Assembly (NCBI GenBank): GCA_027575765.1
Contig: JANBPT010001020.1
Coordinates: forward strand, 1 to 16,318
Reading direction: 5' to 3'
Origin: Tieghemiomyces parasiticus
Lineage: Eukaryota; Kickxellomycota; Dimargaritomycetes; Dimargaritales; Dimargaritaceae
Length of the DNA stretch: 16,318 nt
Shown here piece after piece: positions 10,109-16,318 of this stretch. The notes beneath the pieces were generated by a model, which worked only from the letters and a program-made list of their open reading frames with translations, was not told the DNA's origin and did no database searches. The translations under genes were made by a program, and so were the position numbers. How positions within the stretch are numbered: the first letter of the stretch is position 1; each line of letters begins with the position of its first letter.

Positions 10109-10420
10109 CCTTGCTCCGGCATCAAATACCACTACACCTCAGGAGCCCAGAGAGCGGTGGATTATTTTTTATCTGTAGGAATATACCTAAAATGACTTAA
10201 ATTTACGACAGGCATCATACCCTAACTTGTCACTACCCGAGGGAAGCTGGTGCACACCTCACACTACTGACAGGTGGACAGGTAGGATAGGCTAGTGGCC
10301 GGGTTAGGCGGGCCAAAATGTGGGGGTAGCTGAGGATTTCATCGGACGGAGGCTGCGGGACAATAGAACAGAGTGAGGAGAGTAGGGCGACTCCCCCTTT
10401 TCCATGCGCGGGCTGGGTCT
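10109..10420. other. Shared 3' region of two convergent genes
   Basis: These 312 bases separate the stop codon of the plus-strand unrecognised gene from that of the minus-strand MAPEG gene. Both 3' untranslated regions must fit here. No perfect AATAAA is seen on either strand. A TTATTTTTTAT stretch near 10161-10171 is AT-rich. No gene is evident. Confidence 0.6.
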
Positions 10421-11107
10421 TTAGTGAACGCCCCGAACGGCCTCATAGATGGACCTGGCCACGGGGGCGTTGTCCAGATGGTGGCGAGCACCACCAAGGA
10501 AAAAGAGACAGTGGCGGTAGAAGGCGGAGAAACTAGGGAAGGTGGCGAAGGCATACAGACCCAGGGAAGTGACGGTACAGATGGTCCAGCAGATGGCGCG
10601 GCTCATGCGCCAGTCGGCGAGGTAGGCGAAGGTGTGCACAACTCGAGCACCGGCATGGAGAAGTGAAAAACTGTTACAGACGTGGACAGGAACTCCAGTG
10701 ACGTAGGCCAGGATGACGGCGCTGGCGAAGAGCGAGAAGGTCTCTATGGCGTTAGCGTGAGCACCGTGGGCACGGCTGGCGATACCGGTCAGGTGGGCTT
10801 TCTGCAGGCGGGGTTCGGCAAGCTCAACGCCCTTATCCTTATTGGCAACGCCGATCACGTAGTTGGATAGGAGGGCGGTAGCGGAGAATGACCAGAAGGC
10901 CGTGAAGGCCAGCGCCAGCAACGAAATGTGTTCGACCGGCGTCAGAAACTCCAAAAAGTACTGGATCGGGGCCAGCAGGCCGTAGTTCTCAACTATCCCG
11001 ACGCCGACAACCACCCCAGCGGTGATCAGGAATGTCGTCTGCATTAACTGGCCGACTGGGATGGCCGTCCGGGGGACGCTGGAAACAGCCTTGCTCTTGG
11101 GCGGCAT
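10421..11107 (-). CDS. MAPEG-family integral membrane protein
   Basis: A single-exon gene of 228 residues starting at the ATG at 11107. The family signature is clear: R112-A-H-G-A-H-A-N119-A-I-E122 (the R-A-x-x-A-H-x-N-x-x-E pattern), followed by a hydrophobic helix and an ARVVHTFAYL segment with R155, then ADWRMSR and another hydrophobic helix (about 172-190). Hydrophobic segments lie at roughly 22-45, 60-85, 123-141, 143-165 and 172-190. The family includes microsomal glutathione transferases and eicosanoid-metabolism enzymes of the endoplasmic reticulum or mitochondrial outer membrane. Fungal members are often annotated as glutathione-transferase-like without proof of substrate. Compared with the usual 130-150 residues, this protein has an N-terminal extension of about 55 residues that includes an extra candidate membrane helix, and a C-terminal tail of about 35 residues with a GGARHH stretch. 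The stop is TAA at 10423-10421. The gene is convergent with the unrecognised plus-strand gene. Confidence 0.9.
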   Translation of the reverse strand: MPPKSKAVSSVPRTAIPVGQLMQTTFLITAGVVVGVGIVENYGLLAPIQYFLEFLTPVEHISLLALAFTAFWSFSATALLSNYVIGVANKDKGVELAEPRLQKAHLTGIASRAHGAHANAIETFSLFASAVILAYVTGVPVHVCNSFSLLHAGARVVHTFAYLADWRMSRAICWTICTVTSLGLYAFATFPSFSAFYRHCLFFLGGARHHLDNAPVARSIYEAVRGVH

Positions 11108-11267
11108 AATAGGCTATGGAGGAGGTTTGGATGGGGTGAAGAATGTGAAGAATTTAGGACTTCAATAGTCAAGATTACGTATGCAAGGGGAGGGGGTTCA
11201 AGGCCAATTGGAATAAAAATAAGGGGGGAAAAAAGCAAGGCCCTAAAGATGTGGCTGTACTAGTAGG

Positions 11268-11277
11268 CTTATATATC
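11268..11277 (-). promoter_or_regulatory. Possible TATA box of the MAPEG gene
   Basis: The minus strand reads GATATATAAG, a good TATA-like element, about 160 bases upstream of the MAPEG start codon. If transcription begins some 30-60 bases downstream of it, the 5' leader would be about 100-130 bases. This is a motif match plus position only. Confidence 0.35.
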
Positions 11278-14200
11278 AACGAATGCAGTCTGGTCGTGAC
11301 CGGAGCCGATGGTCGCGACGCGTTCTAGCCACGCGGGTTAGGTCAACGTAGACGGCGGGTTGATGTAGTTGCCACTCAAGCGAGGAGGGCTGGGCTTGTC
11401 TCCTCTGCAAAGTCTATAGGTGGGCTGAACGGGGGAGGGCTTTGCCGCCTTTGAGGTTAGAATAACCTAAAGTGAAACCGCAGGCTGAATGGGGCGCCCC
11501 TTCCCGCCTTCTCTTATCTCGCTACAAGTCGCCCGGTTGAAAGCTAGGGCGCCCGCTGCCGCTTTTGGTACCTAACATCCATCGTAAGGGGACGGCGAGA
11601 GGTCAGAAGTAAAAAAAAGAAACGGAGCACGACGCTGATGTCAGTAAGCGAGGGCTGATAGATCCTTTCGGCTGCAATACACCAAGATCTGCGGGCGCAG
11701 TCGTGGGCGGCCGGGATGATGAACTCCAACCTTGGCATGCGCCCACTTGTGGACTTTTAGGCAGTGTACCCCGCCCTAACCTATGTAATTACGTAGCAAG
11801 CCTCTGGAGATTGTATAGAGCTTGGGCCGCTAGCTAGGCTTGCCCCTCAATACTTAAAAGTGGAAGTGACACGTAGGGCCGGCCTTGAGTTGATCATGTA
11901 TTAGATCTGGTGGACCAACGCTATACACTTATCCATGGGCCGGATAGTGACAGACGTTGGTAGTACGTCGATCCGAATACGTTCAATAATAAGCCCTGGG
12001 TACCTCTCTTGGCGGGACCAAGGTATGCGGTTGAAATTATCACAGTGGATTATGCTGAACCTGTTGATTTGATCGGAAATCTAACCGAAAAAAACCAAAG
12101 CAGAACGAATATAATGAAATGAATCGAAACATTATAGTTACCATAACAGAATGTCCCGGCACCAACTATGAACCTCTGCATTAGATATTAGCAAGTGAAC
12201 CAGCACTTATTATCAGCGCCCTACCTCAACACCACGTCTGCTTTTTTAAAGGCACCATCCCCAACCGACACTGCTGGCCCCTTAATTCGCATCGTTGGCT
12301 TACGCTTAGTCCAACGTCCTTCAGGGGTCCGATTAAGGTGATAAAGTGACACGATATGAATTGCAACGAGGGGTCAGGCTTACAAGAGTGCAATGGAAGT
12401 TCGCATGCCACCAACTCCCACCACCATGACTGTACCTCGTTTCCGCTTTTCCGGGAGAAGGTGGCCACCAAAACCTGAGAGGTAAGGGTGGCGATTCCCC
12501 ACCCAATAGGGACGTATTCCCGACATGTTCTCTACTCAAGTTTTCTTCCGTGAGTTCGTACTGCTGTAGTAGACTGAAAATGCCATGTGTCCTTCGAAAG
12601 TTACCGTATGGCCGATGTGAAACAGCGAATCTTGGTACAGTAAGGTACCACCACTGGCCCTTCCCTGGTCGGTCCATTGCCTCTCAATTCCCCCCTTACA
12701 TCCAAAATCCAACAATCACATTGTTCAACCCTCCCCCCTGTCCTCGTCCCTTAAGCAATGGCACCATACTTGATGTCGAAAAGAAAGTAGCGAAGGACTG
12801 AGGGTAGACACCGCAAGTGGACATTGCAGTGGCATTCACAAGTATGGTTATATTGGCGCCGTCGGACGTTCGGTGTTAGCGGCGTCTGCAGCCCGCCCCT
12901 GACCTCCATGGGCTACCACATGGTACTACTCTGAAAATCAATTGTGTCAGAATTGGCCACCGCGGGTACGGTGTGTAATGGAGGTGGGACGGCCACCGGC
13001 GGCAGCGGGGAGGCGGAGGGAAGGGGTAGAGGGAGGCAACGTCTGCATATGAGTATGGGGGTGGGAGTCTAGCTGACCGCTTCGGCCCCCCTCTGTCCAC
13101 GTCACCAAGTACTTGCGAGCAACTTGGTCAGGCTACCGGGGGGGGGAGACCTAAGCTGGCGTAGACAGATGAGCGTATAGGTAACGGAGACGATATCTGC
13201 AGGTTGTATATGTCTAGATCTGTACCGGGCTTCCCGTGAACCTATCTCTTGGGCGCCAAGATCATGAGTCCAGTTGGTAGAAGTTGGTGTTGTTTGCGCA
13301 GAGGTTGAGATGACATTCCCATTGAGGACCCCTTTCGGTTGACCAAACACTTGATACACCGCAGAAGATAGATTGACATAGATAACATGCCGATGTATGA
13401 TGGTCAAGGTAATGGTAGGTGCTGGCCAAAAAATTAGGTCATTTGATTGTTCAGCTGGGATGGTGAAAGTACCGGGCGCACGCTGAACCTGATTCCAAGA
13501 CTTCGGAGTTAGTAACTCCCCTACCACTGCTGCTTATCGTAAACGTTTATCCGGGCCAACCAGCGGAGATGGCACCCGCACACCCCCTTTTCTTCTTCCT
13601 ACTGCATTTATTTACTAGGGTTATGGTGCAACGGACAATACTGAGGCAACGTGAAGAGAAGGGTGATTCAATCGTGCGGTCGGCATACTAGTTATAGAAC
13701 CGGTTAATGGTACTTCCGGGGCTCTTCAATGGTACAGTAAGCAGCTGTTCATTTTCTGCGTCATCCTTGACCCAATAGATCAGGTACAATATATAAAGCT
13801 GTCCCTCCTTTCATGTGATCGCATCTTGATGACGGAGTTGGTGTGTCGTCAACTGAGTGACCTGGTTGGTATGTCTACGCTTCAGAAATCACCTGAATAG
13901 AAGACGCACTGTATGTTGACCGATGTAACTTTGGGCTAACAATGCATCTTTGACCTAAGCATGGTGATAGGGGCGTCGACTAGGTTACGGTTGCACTGAA
14001 GGCGTACCCTGAGATACAAACTTGGGAAGTGATTCCGATGGCATAGTCTAATACGAAGTCTGGCCGTTTAATTTATAACGACTGGGCATCCCATTGCATA
14101 CCGTGCAAGGGTGGTCAATAATTAGATACGTTGGATCATTTGACCCATGTTTCAAGTTAAAAACTTGCCTTAAGCAACAGGGTTTTCATATTGAAATCAC

Positions 14201-14746
14201 GTTGAGTATAATGCTATACGGCCGTGGAACGAACACGATAATGGGATGCCGGTGGTGAACACTCTATATGAATCCGCTAAAACGTAGCCAAATAGCGTTG
14301 GATTGGCTATAAATCCGGGTGATTATTGAGCCGATTGAAGAGCCGACCCAACACCACCACAGTCCCCGATTAGCTTCTTTATTCTACATGCACGGTGGCA
14401 CATGAGCGAGTTGGTACGGGGCCTTCGCAAGGCCCAGTAAGCCTCACCTCTCCCCTCCCTACCTACACCATTACATAATTCGACAACTAAAGTATCCTAC
14501 ATCATCATAGTATTCTGTACATACTGCCATTAGAACCGATTTGTCCTTAGTAACTATCACCCCCCCCCCTCCTGGCCCACCGCTTTACCGTTGACGCCAA
14601 GTGGCGGCTCCAAGGTCTTCCTCCGAGAAGACGGTCAGATGGCTTTGGGATATCGTTGTTCTGAACGTATAGGCGGAGCGGATACAGCCTGATATCATAG
14701 CAAAACAGTGGCTGCACCTCACGCTAAGATATGCTGTCGGTCGGAC

Positions 14747-14764
14747 TTTTTTTTCTTTTTTTTT
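14747..14764 (+). repeat. Poly-T tract with one C interruption
   Basis: Eight T, one C, then nine T. This is a typical low-complexity tract of fungal intergenic DNA. It could act as a poly(dT) promoter element for a gene that I have not found, but nothing nearby supports that. Confidence 0.8.
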
Positions 14765-15264
14765 GCTCCATTGGGCCTTGACATGTTGTGCAGGATTATT
14801 GCTGGGCTAGAACATGGTCAAGGAATATACGGTACCCAACGGTGGCTAGCCAGGCTGTGTTAGCCTTGCGTATGTAGGTTAACACACATGCGCGCAGTCA
14901 CGTCCAAACACATCTCGGCTCGGGCCGTCTTGGCTTTTGGTTCTATTTTCCGCGCGCCGTCAGAATACCAAAGATACCCTACTTGACACTAGCTGTTCCA
15001 GACATCTGAGTGTCGCGTGGACGCGTTTCTCCTCTTGAGTGTCTATGACGCACATGAGATCTGAATAAGGAAACTAAATCTCCGCAATGGGCTATGGTGT
15101 TCGCGCGGAGCCTGTAGAGTGTGGAAGTGAGGGGAGGGGAAGGTGAGTGCGTACCTACAGCTTTTGCTGCTGACCCCCTCCCTCACGTGTATCTAATCAC
15201 CACCTTCAAAATTGTATTTCCCTGTGTCTCAATCTACCCTTTCGGTATCCCCCTCTGTTACTAA

Positions 15265-15282
15265 TTTTTTTTTGGGGGGGGG
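15265..15282 (+). repeat. Homopolymer junction T9-G9
   Basis: Nine T are followed directly by nine G, a few bases before TCATTTTCAG. Such a junction is unlikely in coding DNA and supports this area being intergenic or intronic. Run length may be affected by sequencing error. Confidence 0.8.
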
Positions 15283-16318
15283 TCATTTTCAGGGCAGGTA
15301 AGCAGTGTCCCTTACCAGCGATGCTCATGTGCCCACGCGACGCCACCCTATTTCGTTGTACCCCTTTCTCTTAACTTTCCACCCTGTTTGATCATTGCCA
15401 GACCCTCTGGTCTTCCTCCGCGAGACAGCCTTTGCCGAAAAGAGACAGGTTACCAATATTATTATTATTTCACTCCAAGGACGTCTTGAACTGGACCGTC
15501 GCGTCTAATCCTCATCAGCTGGGCAACTTAAGGATTACCCTACGTCAACAATGGAGGGCAATCAAGTCAGATGGAAGGTGGCGTGGTCGGTCCTATATGT
15601 GTAATACAATGCGCTTCGTCTTGCCCTGTGCTCAGCTTCTAATCCAAGATACCCAGTTGATGTAATGTGGCTACAGCGATCAGTGCGCTTTGAGGGCATT
15701 AACTTGAAACCAGCACCAAAGGAAAAGTAGTCTTGCATAATTAGCAATTGGGTTTTATAACTGCAACTCGCCAAGTTCGCCTTCAGAAATTCGCAATAGG
15801 CCTCGCTAAATTGGAAATCACTACCCGTTCGCCCAACCCTGCAACGGAAGGCAAGTCCCCAGACATTATTAACGCACAGGAGCTGATCATTGAAACGATA
15901 AGTTGTACTGCCCGATACTGGTCGATTGAGCCAACCCATTAGCGGATTATATCGGAACCACTATACATCTCAGAGACGGGAGGGATCGCCCGGCCCCTCT
16001 CATATCAGAACAACAACAACGGCCCGCCCATGAGGGCGTTTCCCTCCGAAAACCGTTTCTTCCACAAGCTTTACACTGACTTGACGTGATTAGTACGGCG
16101 GTTTTGCGCTTTAGTTGAGGTTTTTTTTTGTCCTTTGCGGTGCCGATCCTCCCCTTTCAGAGGAAACTAACCCCGCTAGCAAGGAGATGAGAAGATATGT
16201 TTCAAATTCTTGGAAACCCTCCACCACCGCCTTCTTAACTGCAGCTTCCAAACGAAAATGCTTACCGCATTAGGTGTGGGAAGTGTAAAACTCTAGTTGA
16301 CAATGTGATCACATTGGG

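Larger units (their letters stand above)
11108..16318. other. 5.2 kb right-hand region, no supported gene
   Basis: The first few hundred bases are the upstream region of the MAPEG gene. Beyond that I find no open frame with family resemblance. The longest frames (about 114-141 codons near 12333-12677, 13102-13527 and 15562-15939, all minus strand) show no domain, no matching splice sites and no coding-like codon use, and are probably chance. Homopolymer runs occur at 14560-14569 (C), 14747-14764 (T with one C), 15265-15282 (nine T then nine G) and 16121-16129 (T), consistent with noncoding DNA. Intron-like acceptors near 15291 and 15401 are discussed in the findings. A short CAAC-type repeat lies near 16010-16020. 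No tRNA or mobile element was seen. Confidence 0.5.

Noticed and set aside
12333..12677. 114-codon minus-strand open frame, and overlapping frames near 12550-12801 on the plus strand
   Set aside because: Competing frames lie on both strands, none shows a family match, and nothing supports transcription. Left as noncoding.
13102..13527. 141-codon minus-strand open frame
   Set aside because: No recognisable domain, no flanking splice sites that extend it, and amino-acid use like that of random translation. A frame of this length is expected by chance somewhere in 16 kb at this GC content.
14598..15430. GGTCTTCCTCCG repeated near 14614 and 15409
   Set aside because: A 12-base match between two places in a 16-kb window is expected several times by chance, and the flanks do not align.
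15562..15939. 125-codon minus-strand open frame
   Set aside because: No motif or hydrophobic pattern of note. It overlaps other open frames on the plus strand and was judged a chance frame.

Overview
The window looks like fungal nuclear DNA. It holds spliced protein-coding genes with GT-AG introns of about 150 to 230 bases. Coding stretches are GC-rich, and the intergenic DNA contains long homopolymer runs. The protein families present (a secreted tyrosinase, a fungal-style glutamine-synthetase-like enzyme and a MAPEG membrane protein) fit a filamentous or early-diverging fungus. I cannot name the species from sequence alone, and the lineage call is an inference.

Layout, left to right. Positions 1-680 hold no gene apart from the likely 3' flank of the first one. 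A three-exon glutamine-synthetase-like gene lies on the minus strand (2628 to 681; 511 residues once spliced). After 866 bases comes an intronless secreted tyrosinase on the same strand (4874 to 3495; 459 residues). A gap of 4.0 kb without a convincing gene follows. Next is a four-exon plus-strand gene (8882 to 10108; about 207 residues, very lysine/arginine-rich, unrecognised). It faces, tail to tail, an intronless MAPEG-family membrane protein gene on the minus strand (11107 to 10421; 228 residues), with 312 bases between the two stop codons. The last 5.2 kb (11108-16318) carries the MAPEG upstream region and then nothing I can support as a gene; it contains several homopolymer runs.

The four genes do not form an obvious pathway. 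Tyrosinase acts on phenols outside the cell or in the secretory route. The GS-like enzyme ligates an amine or ammonia to glutamate in the cytosol. MAPEG proteins handle glutathione or lipid chemistry in membranes. Calling this a gene cluster would be speculation. I did not find a clearly new biological system. The points most worth a second look are the active-site features of the tyrosinase (no thioether cysteine, Gly after the first CuB histidine, a possible dibasic processing site), the divergent signature of the GS-like enzyme, and the unrecognised basic protein whose exon phases fit cleanly.
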